A stretch of 64,000 nt of DNA from Cryobacterium psychrophilum (GTDB lineage: Bacteria > Actinomycetota > Actinomycetes > Actinomycetales > Microbacteriaceae). The DNA is taken from NCBI RefSeq assembly GCF_004365915.1, contig NZ_SODI01000001.1, forward strand, positions 3,472,001 through 3,536,000. Direction: 5' to 3'. The position numbers and the translations under genes are program-made. Positions 20,208 to 28,606 of the stretch are shown here, in pieces; position 1 is the stretch's first letter; each line of letters opens with the position of its first letter. The notes below the pieces were generated by a model. That model made no database searches, was not told where the DNA came from, and worked only from the letters and a program-made list of their open reading frames with translations.

Positions 20208-21697
20208 GCGATTTCTCCCGTCAGCGTGTTGACGGTAGTGAAGGCGTCGGCGGTGAAGATGTCATAAACGCTCAAGTCCACGTTCTCCACTGCCGGGCTG
20301 GTCCCGCCGGCCAGGCGCCGGGCGAGCATGCCCAACGCAGCGATCTCCGGGGTGTCTCCGCGCTGGATCAGCATGTCAGCAGCAGTGATGGCAGCATCGA
20401 ACCCGGCCGATCCTGATGCGGCATCAACGGCACTGAGAAGTCGGCGCCGGTTGGTTGCGGTGGCCTTGTCGAGCCAGTCGCGCACGGGCCCTGGGACCAA
20501 CGGCCGCAGCTGGGAATGGCTCCAGGCGCCGGGCTTGGTCACTAGCAACGGCAGGAGCGCGGCCGGTCCGAAGATCGTCTCGGTCTGTCGTCCGAAGGCC
20601 CGCGGGAAGGAGCGGACGGGCGTCGACTGTTCGTCGAGGATCTCGATGACGTCGTGGCGTAATCCGACCGTGAGGGTGCGGCTGTGGAAGGAGGAACCGG
20701 CCGCGTAGGTGTTCCCGTCGATGAGGAGGTTGCCCTTCTTGTCGGCGGTGCGGGACTCGTAACGCACCGGGTCAAAGCCGACGCCGGGCAACGCCAGGCT
20801 GGCAGCGACGTCCTGGGCGAAGAGCTCGCTGATGGGCAGGCCTTTCCGGTAGTGCGTGGCCTCAGCCAGCGCCAGGCACCGCGTCATCAGCACCTCGTTC
20901 AGGCCCTGCAAGGTGGCTGCTTCGGGCTCGGGGACCATCAGGTTCCGGCGGAGGAACCCGACGGCGTTTTCCACGTTGCCTTTCTCGTTGCCGGAGTATG
21001 GATTGCAGTATCTGGATTCGGATCGGTAGTGCAGTTTGAACGCGCCAAACAGCTTGGTCTCGACGACCTTGGTGCCGACGCGTCGTCCGATGCCAGTGGC
21101 ATTGTCAAAGACCAAGTGCCGCGGCGCAGCACCGATGTGATCAAACACAGTGCGCAGCCCGTGGCAGACGCACTCGGCGGTTTCGCCGCGGTAGGCCTGC
21201 ACGAAGCGCATGTTCGAGAACGGAAACGTGACAACGAAGATATGCAGGACCTGCCGGAGCCCGCCGATGATGGCCTCGGCCTGGCCGAAGTCGACCTGCG
21301 CGGTGCCGGCCGGCCAGACCAATTCGGTGAAGCCCTCCCCGGCCTGGCGATGAAGGTCGTTCCACTTCTTCACGAAGCGTTGCACCGGAGAGTAACTGCC
21401 GGTGAAACCCCTCTCGGCGACCAACCGGTCAAAGACCCGCTTGGCCGTGTGGCGTTGCTTCCGGGGTCGGCGCTGGTCCTCGCTCAACCACTCTTCCACG
21501 GTCGTTTCAAACCCAGTCATCGCCGAGCCCGCGGGCCGGGCCATCGGCGCCGGAGGCTGGGGTGAGTAGTCACGTTGACCGGTGTATTTGACCACCGCGT
21601 CGCGGCTGACTCCCAACCGGCGGGCGATTTCACGGCCCGCAATTCCGTGGGAGTCGAGAGTTCTGATATTTTCTTGCACGGACATGGGTACCGTCAT
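20204..21697 (-). CDS. istA: IS21-family transposase IstA
   Basis: 497 residues. N-terminal helix-turn-helix (LDSHGIAGREIARRLGVSRDAV), then the DDE integrase core: AQVDFGQAEA (first Asp), HLVFDNATG (second Asp), and NEKGNVENAVGFLRRN (Glu). Full length and apparently intact. It cuts and joins the element ends. Confidence 0.95.
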   Translation of the reverse strand: MTVPMSVQENIRTLDSHGIAGREIARRLGVSRDAVVKYTGQRDYSPQPPAPMARPAGSAMTGFETTVEEWLSEDQRRPRKQRHTAKRVFDRLVAERGFTGSYSPVQRFVKKWNDLHRQAGEGFTELVWPAGTAQVDFGQAEAIIGGLRQVLHIFVVTFPFSNMRFVQAYRGETAECVCHGLRTVFDHIGAAPRHLVFDNATGIGRRVGTKVVETKLFGAFKLHYRSESRYCNPYSGNEKGNVENAVGFLRRNLMVPEPEAATLQGLNEVLMTRCLALAEATHYRKGLPISELFAQDVAASLALPGVGFDPVRYESRTADKKGNLLIDGNTYAAGSSFHSRTLTVGLRHDVIEILDEQSTPVRSFPRAFGRQTETIFGPAALLPLLVTKPGAWSHSQLRPLVPGPVRDWLDKATATNRRRLLSAVDAASGSAGFDAAITAADMLIQRGDTPEIAALGMLARRLAGGTSPAVENVDLSVYDIFTADAFTTVNTLTGEIA

Positions 21698-21958
21698 CTG
21701 CTTCCTGGTTCCTTCCGGCGCGACCGCTTGGCAGTAGACACGCCTTTAGGAACCTATCGGGGGGTGGCGGGCCCATGTCTCCATCGCTTGGGAGAGGGCC
21801 ACGGCCACCGGTGATCTCAATCTCTACGCATCCCCGGATCCAAGGTTTTGGAGGGGAATCTGCTGGCCTGATTCTTAGCGCTTTTTTGGCAGGAAACCAG
21901 CCGCTAACTTGGCAGGAATCCAGCGCCGAAACGGCCTACAAAGAGTTGATCACACACA

Positions 21959-22183
21959 GCCGCGGCTGCCGCCGCGTTTGTTGGACTGTTGTGGCCGAGA
22001 CTGAAGCGCCGTCAACCCCTCACTGTCGCAGCCCTGGCTGCCGTCGTCGCGGCATCCGTCACTCCCATACTCACGCCCGGTCTTCCGGTGCTTGTGGCTG
22101 CCCTCGTGGCCGTGCTCGTGGGCTGGTTCAACTGGTTCGACCGACCAGCTGATGGGGCACCCGTTCCGGAGCTGGGCTCGTGA
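21959..22183 (+). pseudogene. azlC: azlC 3' portion downstream of the insertion
   Basis: Continues the azlC frame after the IS21-family element (AAAAFVGLLWPRLKRRQPLTV through to GWFNWFDRP) and ends at TGA 22181-22183, overlapping the GTG start of azlD. An open frame from GTG 21989 exists but would encode only the last two membrane segments. Confidence 0.88.
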
Positions 22184-22485
22184 CGATCTGGCAGATCGTC
22201 ATTGCTGGATCGATAGCCGTGCTCGCGATCAAATTTGCCGGCTATCTCGTTCCGATTTCCGTGCTGAGTCGGCAGGCGCCCGCCCGCATCGCAGATCTGC
22301 TCACGGTGGCGCTGCTCGCCGCGCTCATTGCGGTGCAGACCCTCGGCAACGGGCAGGCGATTGTGCTCGATGCGCGCGTGCCGGCCGTGCTCGTGGCCGC
22401 CGTTCTGTTCTGGCTCAAGGTGCCGTTCATCGTGGTCGTGATGGCCGCGGCCATCGTAGCCGCGGCCATCCGCGCGCTCTCGTAG
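22180..22485 (+). CDS. azlD: AzlD-family branched-chain amino acid exporter subunit
   Basis: 101 residues, almost entirely hydrophobic: four membrane helices starting IWQIVIAGSIAVLAIKFAGYL, with the family RQAPARIADLL loop. AzlD is the small partner of AzlC in exporting branched-chain amino acids or analogues. Its GTG overlaps the azlC stop, so expression may depend on translation through azlC, which is now cut by an IS element. Convergent with the peptide deformylase gene. Confidence 0.88.
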   Translation: MTIWQIVIAGSIAVLAIKFAGYLVPISVLSRQAPARIADLLTVALLAALIAVQTLGNGQAIVLDARVPAVLVAAVLFWLKVPFIVVVMAAAIVAAAIRALS

Positions 22486-22493
22486 CTACACGG

Positions 22494-23078
22494 TCACCCT
22501 TCGAGGTTGTCGATTCCGGGAACCCAGCTGCGCCCGGGCTGGCCCCATCCACGCTTCCGGCTGACCTTGCGAGCCATCTTCAAATAGATGTGTTCCAGGC
22601 GGTCCACGTACAGCGTTCCGTCCAGGTGGTCGAATTCATGCTGGAAAATTCGGGCCAACCATCCGTCCGCACGAATCTCAAACGGCTTGTTGTCGAGGTC
22701 GACGGCCCGCAGGATCGCACACTCGGCCCGGCGCAGCGGGAATCGTTCCCCGGGGAAGGACAAACAGCCCTCTTCATCATCGAGCTCCTCGTCGTCACCC
22801 TCAATCTCGGCGACGCCGGCGGGCACCGGGGTGATCCACAACTCCGGATTGATGGCCACGCCGCGCCAGGCGACGCCGTCATCATCCTGGAAACTGTATG
22901 TGAAGATGCGCTGGCCGACCCCCACTTGCGGGGCAGCGAGGCCGACACCGGGCGCCGCATCCATCGTTTCGAACATGTCGTGCACAAGCTGGCGCAGATC
23001 GTCGTCAAACTCGACAACGGGTGCGGCGGGGGAGTGCAGAACGGGGTCACCTGAAATACCTATTGCGCGTACGGCCAT
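22494..23078 (-). CDS. def: Peptide deformylase
   Basis: 194 residues with all three metal-site motifs in order: GVGLAAPQVG, EEGCLSFPGE (Cys ligand) and QHEFDHLDG (two His ligands and catalytic Glu). Removes the formyl group from nascent proteins. There is an acidic insertion (IEGDDEELDDE) before motif 2 and a C-terminal tail of about 25 residues (RKVSRKRGWGQPGRS), both seen in actinobacterial forms. Divergent from the next gene. Confidence 0.96.
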   Translation of the reverse strand: MAVRAIGISGDPVLHSPAAPVVEFDDDLRQLVHDMFETMDAAPGVGLAAPQVGVGQRIFTYSFQDDDGVAWRGVAINPELWITPVPAGVAEIEGDDEELDDEEGCLSFPGERFPLRRAECAILRAVDLDNKPFEIRADGWLARIFQHEFDHLDGTLYVDRLEHIYLKMARKVSRKRGWGQPGRSWVPGIDNLEG

Positions 23079-23118
23079 TCATCAAGAATATCCGCATGGA
23101 TCTCGGTAAAGTCGTCAG

Positions 23119-24033
23119 GTGACCACTGACCTGACAGATCTGGCAGCGGAGATCACCATTGACCCGCGGCAGGCCATCGGAATTCCGTTGGCCCTGATTG
23201 GTGCGATCTTTCTCTCCCTCGGTGCGCAGTTCCAGCACCGCGGCGTTAACAAGGTCGAGGCCACGACTGCTGGCGTGACGAGCGGGCTGAATCTTCGGCA
23301 GCTGTTACTGCTGCTCAGTCGCCCCTCCTGGGTGTTCGGCACGCTCATGCTGGGACTGGCCATCGTATTTCAGCTGACCAGCCTGGGATTCGCGCCCATC
23401 ATCGTCGTGCAGCCACTTGGTGCTGTCGCCCTCGTGATGACCGCAATCCTGAATGCTCGGGTGAGTCGGGTGCCACTCAACTATGGGTCGAAGGTGGCAA
23501 TCGCCATGTGTGTGGGCGGAGTGGGACTCTTCGTCACGGTCGCCGCCTTCACCGCCGTTGACAAGCCGGTGACAGACGCTAACCTGATTACCATCCTCAT
23601 TGTGCTCGCCCTGGTTCTGGCCCTGTTCGGACTTGCCTTTGGGTTCCTCCGCTCGAAGTTCCAGGCCATCTTCTACATCCTCGGCGCCGGAGTGCTCTAC
23701 GGCTTCGTTGCCACCCTCGCCAAGGTCGTCATCACCCGCACGAAGTACGGAGACTTCGATTGGCTGACGCTTGTCTGTGTCGTTGGGCTCGTGGCCGCCG
23801 GCGTTCTCGGTGGCTATTTCGTGCAGAACGCGTATTCGTCAGGCCCCCCGGACCTGGTGATAGCCGGACTCACGGTCATCGACCCGCTGGTCGCGGTCGG
23901 AATCGGCATCGTTGTCCTGGGCGAGACGTCCCAGGCCCCCGCCTGGGCGGGAATTGCCTTCGTCATCGCCGGGGCCGTCGCGATCTGGGGGGTCTTCCTG
24001 CTGGCTCGGTATCACCCAGGGTTGGACCGCTGA
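23119..24033 (+). CDS. DMT-superfamily (EamA/NIPA-like) membrane transporter
   Basis: 304 residues with about nine hydrophobic segments, among them PLALIGAIFLSLGAQFQHRG, TLMLGLAIVFQLTSLGFAPI and IVVQPLGAVALVMTAILNAR. The fold is of the drug/metabolite transporter type, and the PLGAVALV and IDPLVAVGIGIVVLGE blocks recall the magnesium-transporter-like NIPA group. Function could be efflux or divalent cation handling; the substrate is not evident. GTG start at 23119. Confidence 0.8.
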   Translation: MTTDLTDLAAEITIDPRQAIGIPLALIGAIFLSLGAQFQHRGVNKVEATTAGVTSGLNLRQLLLLLSRPSWVFGTLMLGLAIVFQLTSLGFAPIIVVQPLGAVALVMTAILNARVSRVPLNYGSKVAIAMCVGGVGLFVTVAAFTAVDKPVTDANLITILIVLALVLALFGLAFGFLRSKFQAIFYILGAGVLYGFVATLAKVVITRTKYGDFDWLTLVCVVGLVAAGVLGGYFVQNAYSSGPPDLVIAGLTVIDPLVAVGIGIVVLGETSQAPAWAGIAFVIAGAVAIWGVFLLARYHPGLDR

Positions 24034-24186
24034 GCCGTGCAAAACCGGGGCGCGCCTACGAACCGTGTGTTGAAACTCGAGGTCCGGTTTAGAATGAAGA
24101 GCTAAGACACCGCATCTCCACCCGACAGATACCAGTTTTCTAGCCGGACGAAGATCCCCGGCACACTAACGTAGGGACCTCGCCTC

Positions 24187-25449
24187 TTGTCAGATTCGCC
24201 TGACGTGCACAGCAACTCGGCACCGGAAGCCGCGCCCCAGTCGGCCAAGGAGCCGATTCGCGTGCTGATCGCAGCCGACACATTCGCGCCTGACGTGAAC
24301 GGCGCGGCGAAATTCGCCGAACGCCTCGCGGCAGGGCTGGTGTCCCGCGGCCATGAGGTGCAGGTGGTGGCGCCGTCGACGTCTCGAAAGTTCGGCACGT
24401 GGACCGAAATGCACGAGGGCCAGCCGATGGTCGTGCATCGCCTGCACAGCTGGCGCTGGTATCCCCACGATTGGCTCCGGTTCGCACTTCCGTGGATCAT
24501 TCGGCGTGAGAGTCGCCACATTCTCGACAGTTTTCGTCCGGATGTGGTGCATTTTCAGTCGCACATCAACATGGGCCGCGGCGTCACCATCGAGGCCGAG
24601 AAACGCGGATTGCGCATTATCGGCACCAATCACGTTATGCCAGAAAACATGGTCAAGTTTTCTCTCGTCCCGGTTGGACTTCAAGATCGGGTGATCAAGG
24701 CAGCCTGGCGCGCCGCCCGTCGAACGTTTGGCCGGGCGGAGGCCGTGACCACGCCGACGCGGAGCGCCGCAGAATTCCTCGAGAAATACACGGGACTGAC
24801 CGGTGTGCATGCAATTTCCTGCGGCATCGACGCGGAGAACTACACTCCGAATTTTGAACCACGCAGCGAGAACAGAATCCTCTTCGTCGGCCGGGTGACG
24901 GGAGAAAAGCAGATCGATGTTCTGCTTCAGGCCGCGGCTCGCCTCGATCCGGCCCTCAAGGCTCAGATCGAGATTGTGGGTGGCGGAGACCAGAAGCGCA
25001 ACCTTGAGCACCTCGCGGACACCCTCGGCATCAGGGCCAACGTAACCTTCACCGGTTACGTCACTGACGAGGAACTGCGGGCCGCCTATTCCCGTTCGAC
25101 GCTCTTCGCCATGCCGTCGATCGCGGAGCTGCAGAGCATTGCGACGATGGAAGCGATGGCGTCCGGGCTCCCGATCGTCGCTGCGAATGCCATGGCTCTC
25201 CCGCATCTCGTTCACAATGACGAAAACGGCTACCTGTTCCGTCCCGGCGACGCCCAGGACCTGGCCGATAAGATCACCCGCGTGCTGAGTCTCCCGGCAG
25301 CCGACTTGGAGCGCTTCAAGCGCGAGTCTCTCAAGATGATTGAGGCACACGACATCCGGCGCACATTGAATACGTTCGAATGCCTGTATCGTGGAGAGCC
25401 GGTGACCGATACGGTCACCAACGGCGCTTCGACCCGATCCACAGACTGA
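24187..25449 (+). CDS. Family-4 glycosyltransferase
   Basis: 420 residues, GT-B fold. N-terminal domain starts IRVLIAADTFAPDVNGAAKF with a glycine-rich acceptor loop and RLAAGLVSRGHEVQVVAPS; the C-terminal donor-binding domain has LFVGRVTGEKQIDVLLQAA, TFTGYVTDEELRAAYS and the E-x7-E type SIAELQSIATMEAMASGLP. The family includes the phosphatidylinositol mannosyltransferases and related glycolipid enzymes of actinobacteria; the exact acceptor is unknown. TTG start at 24187 with AGGGA upstream is the least certain part. Confidence 0.88.
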   Translation: MSDSPDVHSNSAPEAAPQSAKEPIRVLIAADTFAPDVNGAAKFAERLAAGLVSRGHEVQVVAPSTSRKFGTWTEMHEGQPMVVHRLHSWRWYPHDWLRFALPWIIRRESRHILDSFRPDVVHFQSHINMGRGVTIEAEKRGLRIIGTNHVMPENMVKFSLVPVGLQDRVIKAAWRAARRTFGRAEAVTTPTRSAAEFLEKYTGLTGVHAISCGIDAENYTPNFEPRSENRILFVGRVTGEKQIDVLLQAAARLDPALKAQIEIVGGGDQKRNLEHLADTLGIRANVTFTGYVTDEELRAAYSRSTLFAMPSIAELQSIATMEAMASGLPIVAANAMALPHLVHNDENGYLFRPGDAQDLADKITRVLSLPAADLERFKRESLKMIEAHDIRRTLNTFECLYRGEPVTDTVTNGASTRSTD

Positions 25450-25473
25450 ACACTGCGGGCTCGTCGAACGTTC

Positions 25474-25547
25474 GGGGCGGTAGCTCAGCTGGTTAGAGCA
25501 CCGGGCTCATAACCCGTCGGTCCTGGGTTCAAGTCCCAGTCGCCCTA
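25474..25547 (+). tRNA. tRNA-Met (anticodon CAT)
   Basis: 74-nt cloverleaf: acceptor GGGGCGG pairs with TCGCCCT using two G-U pairs, D arm TAGCTCAGCTGGTTAGAGC, anticodon loop CTCATAA, T arm CTGGG-TTCAAGT-CCCAG. The anticodon stem has one C-T mismatch at its base (27-43). CAT could also be initiator or lysidine-modified Ile; the D-arm and acceptor resemble elongator Met. Decayed copies of its 3' half lie downstream. Confidence 0.85.
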
Positions 25548-25549
25548 CT

Positions 25550-26174
25550 AGAAATATTGTGTTGATCAGGTATTTTCGTCCGCATTTGGTAACCGAAACT
25601 TGATGATTCTCGCTTTAGTTTTGGGTTCGAGTCCCGACCCGTCTCTCAAAAACCTGGCGTGATCAGATGTTCTAGTCCTCGCCATGCTGCAAGGCTTTGG
25701 TCTGCCATTGTTTATTGATTGTTTATTGCTAAAACCTCGTCGAAGTGTGAGCTGGGAGGCCCGGAAATCCGCGGTTCGTTCGTCGTCTGACCACTGTGGG
25801 GAGGGATCATAGGACGTCGGGTCCTGGGTTCAAGTTGCCGCCGTCCCGTTTGGAAATCGGATTGATCAGGTTTTTTTGTTTACCGTGAATAGCAAGACTT
25901 GATGCACTCCCGTTTATTCACCGTTTATTCGGTCCCCGCGACCGATCGGATCCCTGACGGCGAGTAGTGCACGGCTCGGCTCGATCCATCTAGCGTGCCC
26001 TCGATCAGGTCGGTGTTCACTTGGGAACGCCACGGTTCGACCTGTTGGTTCGGCACCTCTTGGAAACGTCGCTCCACCTGGCCTACGTGATCGTTGTCGC
26101 CACTCCATTTGCAGCAACTCGGTCAGCTACGTCCCGTCTCCGGCCATCCCACGTGTTAAAATTATTTTCCTGTA
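25550..26174. repeat. Non-coding stretch with decayed tRNA-Met 3'-end copies
   Basis: No convincing gene. Two segments resemble the tRNA-Met 3' half and its downstream flank: 25621-25671 (TTGGGTTCGAGTCCCGACC, later TGATCAG) and 25807-25915 (ATCATAGGACGTCGGGTCCT, GGGTTCAAG, TTGATCAGG, ACTTGATG). The true tRNA is followed by the same order: TTGATCAGG at about 25562, then ACTTGATG. The third copy matches from the anticodon arm onwards. This is what remains when elements integrate repeatedly at a tRNA 3' end and then decay. Confidence 0.6.
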
Positions 26175-26195
26175 CGCGTGTACGACGTACACGCG
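26175..26195. promoter_or_regulatory. 21-bp palindrome, operator-like
   Basis: CGCGTGTAC and GTACACGCG, perfect 9-bp arms with a GAC spacer. It lies upstream of the small open frame and cyclase gene, in an AT-richer stretch (ATTATTTTCC just before). The size and symmetry fit a dimeric repressor site; no transcription start was identified. Confidence 0.5.
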
Positions 26196-26199
26196 ATGA

Positions 26200-26442
26200 T
26201 CCCCTTCGAAACACGACGAACGCTCCCGAGCCGGCGGCGGGACCCATCGGACGGTCGCAGTCGAGCTCGACGAACGATGGGTAGACAAAGCCGGGCTTCG
26301 GGAACCATTCAAGCCAGTCGACGATCCCGACTCGTTCAGCGACCTGATCGCATATTGCTTCCCCGCGAATCACTTGCCGAACCGCTTCAGGGTGGATGAT
26401 GACGTTGTGACTGTGCTCGAGTTTGGACCTGTGTCCTCGTGA
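26200..26442 (+). pseudogene. 80-codon open frame coupled to the cyclase gene, probably a gene remnant
   Basis: An open frame between a TGA at 26197 and TGA 26440-26442 that overlaps the cyclase GTG start by 4 bp. It reads as natural protein (HRTVAVELDERWVDKAGL, then DDPDSFSDLIAYCF and a C-terminal DDDVVTVLEFGP) but lacks a plausible ATG or GTG near its beginning; the first in-frame start-like codon is an internal TTG. It is either the tail of a gene whose front was lost or one that uses a non-standard start. I do not recognise the family. Confidence 0.4.
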
Positions 26443-28268
26443 CGCCGTCTCATGACGTGACCCCATCGACGGGGACAACCGGAGGCCGAGCGCGAGTCAC
26501 GCGTCTCGGAGCCAGGTGGGCGCCTCTAGTCGTTGGGTTTGCTGTTGCTTTGCTTGCCGCGCTGGCTGCACTCGGCGGAATCGGTGAATCGGCGGTACGT
26601 CATGCATCCGATCTGCTGTGGACCGATGGCTCCGCCGACGCACGTGTTGTGGTCGTTGCGGTGGACGAAGCATCCGTCGCCGCGCGCGGAGAGTGGCCGT
26701 GGAGTGACGACGTGCAAGCAAGCCTGCTCCGCATGATTTCTGCTGCTGGCCCGGCGGTCGTGGCGGTGGACATCGTCGCTTCTGCATCCGACGTTGCTGT
26801 TGCTGAAGCACTGTCCAGCGGCCCCTTCGTGGCGGCGCAGGATTTCAGCGCCGCATCCACCTTCCGATCGCGCTGGCTTCAGGTCAGCGGCGGGAGTACG
26901 CTGCCCCAGGCTGTCCTCGCCAACGCAACGGGAGTCGGGCACGCAGTCGTGCTTGCCGACAGCGACGGGGTGCTGCGCTCGCTCCCCGCGTTCGTCGAGA
27001 CGTCAGACGGGGAGTTCGTGCCTGCGCTCGCTGTACGCACGGTCGACGCACTGGACGGGGTTATCGATCCGGTGATCGTGCGCCCATCGGCCGTTCAGGT
27101 GGGTGCGGAGACGATCCCTGTCGAGTCCGACTCTGCACTCCGGATCCATTGGACCGACGACACTGCCATCGTCTCGGCGGAGGATGTGCTCGCGGGTGCT
27201 GTGGACGATCAACTTCGCAATGCAATCGTGGTGTTGGGCGTGACCGAAGGGGGAGTTGGTGATCGGCACATCACGCCTCTTCAGCCAGGCGTGACCACCC
27301 CTGGGGTTATCGTGCAAGCTCAAGCCATAAGTACGATCCTTCAGAACGCCTGGGTGGTGCCGTATTGGCCATGGGTCACCGGGGTCGCGGTGCTCGTCTT
27401 CGGGCTTCCCGTCGCCTTCGCGGCACGTCGACTCCACCTGTGGTGGGCTGTGCTGGTGGCGTTCGGCAGCATCTTGATAGTCACCGCTGTCGGTCTCGTG
27501 CTGTTCCAATTATTCGGGTGGTTGCCTGACTTCGTTCGCATCCCGATAGGCATTCTTGCGGCGGGTGTGGTGAGCCTCGGCGTCAGGGCAATTGCGGAGC
27601 AGCGCGATCGACAGACTGCCGAGCGGTTATTTTCCCGATATGTGCCGCGGGACGTAGCTCTTGCGCTTCTCCGCGAAGGTCGCGGCGAGGGTGCGGGAGC
27701 GGGCGAACGGCTCACGGTTGGCATCCTCTTCTGTGACCTCCGGTCCTTTACCCCGATGGCAGCGAGTCTCGATCCCGGTGACGTTCAGCGTGTGCTCGAC
27801 ATCTTCTACGACTACGTCTGTGAGCGCGTGTTCGCCCACGAGGGCACCGTCATGCAGTTCGTTGGTGACGAAGTCTTTTCAGTGTTTGGCGCTCCACGCA
27901 TTCTCGAGGACCCGATCCGGGATGCGCGGGAGGCGTCATCGAATCTGCTGGTGGACCTTCCTTCACTTGCCGCGAGCCTCGATGCGGCTGGCCTGCCGCG
28001 CATCGAGTTCGGCATGGGCCTGCATGCGGGGTTGGTAGTTGCGAGCCACGTTGGGCCTGCAGATCGGCGTCAGTACTCCGTCATCGGTGATCCGATCAAT
28101 GTGGGCTCGCGGCTTTGCGGGCTTGCGCGCGGCGGGCAGGTCGTCGCTTCGGAAGAGGCCGCAGGTTCAGCGGAATGGCTCCACGGCAGTCGTGAAACCG
28201 TTTTGGTGAAGGGAATCGACCGCCCGCTTTCGGTCATTCGCGTGCAGGCGACCAACGTTTCGCCATAG
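26439..28268 (+). CDS. CHASE2-domain class III adenylate/guanylate cyclase
   Basis: 609 residues. An N-terminal helix (about 25-45), an extracellular CHASE2 sensor (VVVVAVDEASVAARGEWPW, AVVAVDIVASASD), three further helices (about 300-380), then the cytoplasmic cyclase domain. Metal aspartates are D433 (ILFCDLRSFTPMA) and D477 (FVGDEVFSVFGAP); the late NVGSRL block with Asn and Arg is present. The base-recognising lysine that normally precedes FxGD is Gln473, and the partner position is Ser in QYSVIGD, so ATP versus GTP cannot be assigned. It should make a cyclic nucleotide in response to an external cue; nearby genes carry cyclic-nucleotide-binding domains. Confidence 0.9.
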   Translation: MTPSHDVTPSTGTTGGRARVTRLGARWAPLVVGFAVALLAALAALGGIGESAVRHASDLLWTDGSADARVVVVAVDEASVAARGEWPWSDDVQASLLRMISAAGPAVVAVDIVASASDVAVAEALSSGPFVAAQDFSAASTFRSRWLQVSGGSTLPQAVLANATGVGHAVVLADSDGVLRSLPAFVETSDGEFVPALAVRTVDALDGVIDPVIVRPSAVQVGAETIPVESDSALRIHWTDDTAIVSAEDVLAGAVDDQLRNAIVVLGVTEGGVGDRHITPLQPGVTTPGVIVQAQAISTILQNAWVVPYWPWVTGVAVLVFGLPVAFAARRLHLWWAVLVAFGSILIVTAVGLVLFQLFGWLPDFVRIPIGILAAGVVSLGVRAIAEQRDRQTAERLFSRYVPRDVALALLREGRGEGAGAGERLTVGILFCDLRSFTPMAASLDPGDVQRVLDIFYDYVCERVFAHEGTVMQFVGDEVFSVFGAPRILEDPIRDAREASSNLLVDLPSLAASLDAAGLPRIEFGMGLHAGLVVASHVGPADRRQYSVIGDPINVGSRLCGLARGGQVVASEEAAGSAEWLHGSRETVLVKGIDRPLSVIRVQATNVSP

Positions 28269-28606
28269 TCACGATTACAAATCCTCTTTTTCAGTCCCGA
28301 TTCAGGAATTTCTGGAACGGATTGGAGTTTTCGCGACCCGTCTCGATATGCCTCCTACATCTGGCGCAGGATGCCATGGTCCGGACGTCGAGGATTCGAT
28401 ACCAAGAATGCCTCGCCCCAACTTTTTGAGGGCTCTGGAGCTGGTATACACGGTGACGTGTCCGATAATCCTGTCGGTCAATGTGCCACGCGAGTACGAC
28501 TCGAGAGTGGCCATCCCAGCCCCTGACCCGCCAGCACCAGTCTTGGTGCTGCCGACCGAGGCTTGAGCAACCCCGGGCTCAGATCGGTGATTGCCAGCGA
28601 GTCTTT
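28269..28606. other. Intergenic stretch between convergent cyclase and protease genes
   Basis: 338 bp. I see one hairpin, CAGCACCA/TGGTGCTG around 28538-28554, without a T-run, which may act as a shared end of transcription. Short open frames exist on both strands but none has a ribosome site or family resemblance. Confidence 0.4.

Larger units (their letters stand above)
19283..21958 (-). mobile_element. Complete IS21-family insertion sequence
   Basis: 2,676 bp with istA and istB on the minus strand. The ends are 36-bp imperfect inverted repeats beginning TGTGT, 25 of 36 positions identical (19283-19318 and 21923-21958). It is flanked by the direct repeat GCCGC (19278-19282 and 21959-21963), the target duplication. 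Additional CAGTT(C/G)AGCACC-like repeats lie just inside the left end, as expected for IstA binding sites. It has inserted into azlC. Confidence 0.93.

Noticed and set aside
25621..25647. Possible second tRNA from the GGGTTCGAGTCCCGACCC segment
   Set aside because: Only a T-arm-like stretch is present; no acceptor, D or anticodon arm can be drawn around it, so it is treated as a decayed copy.
26083..26478. 131-codon minus-strand frame upstream of the cyclase
   Set aside because: The plus-strand frame ending at 26442 over the same bases reads more like natural protein and is positioned for coupling to the cyclase; the minus frame would cross the palindrome and the cyclase start.
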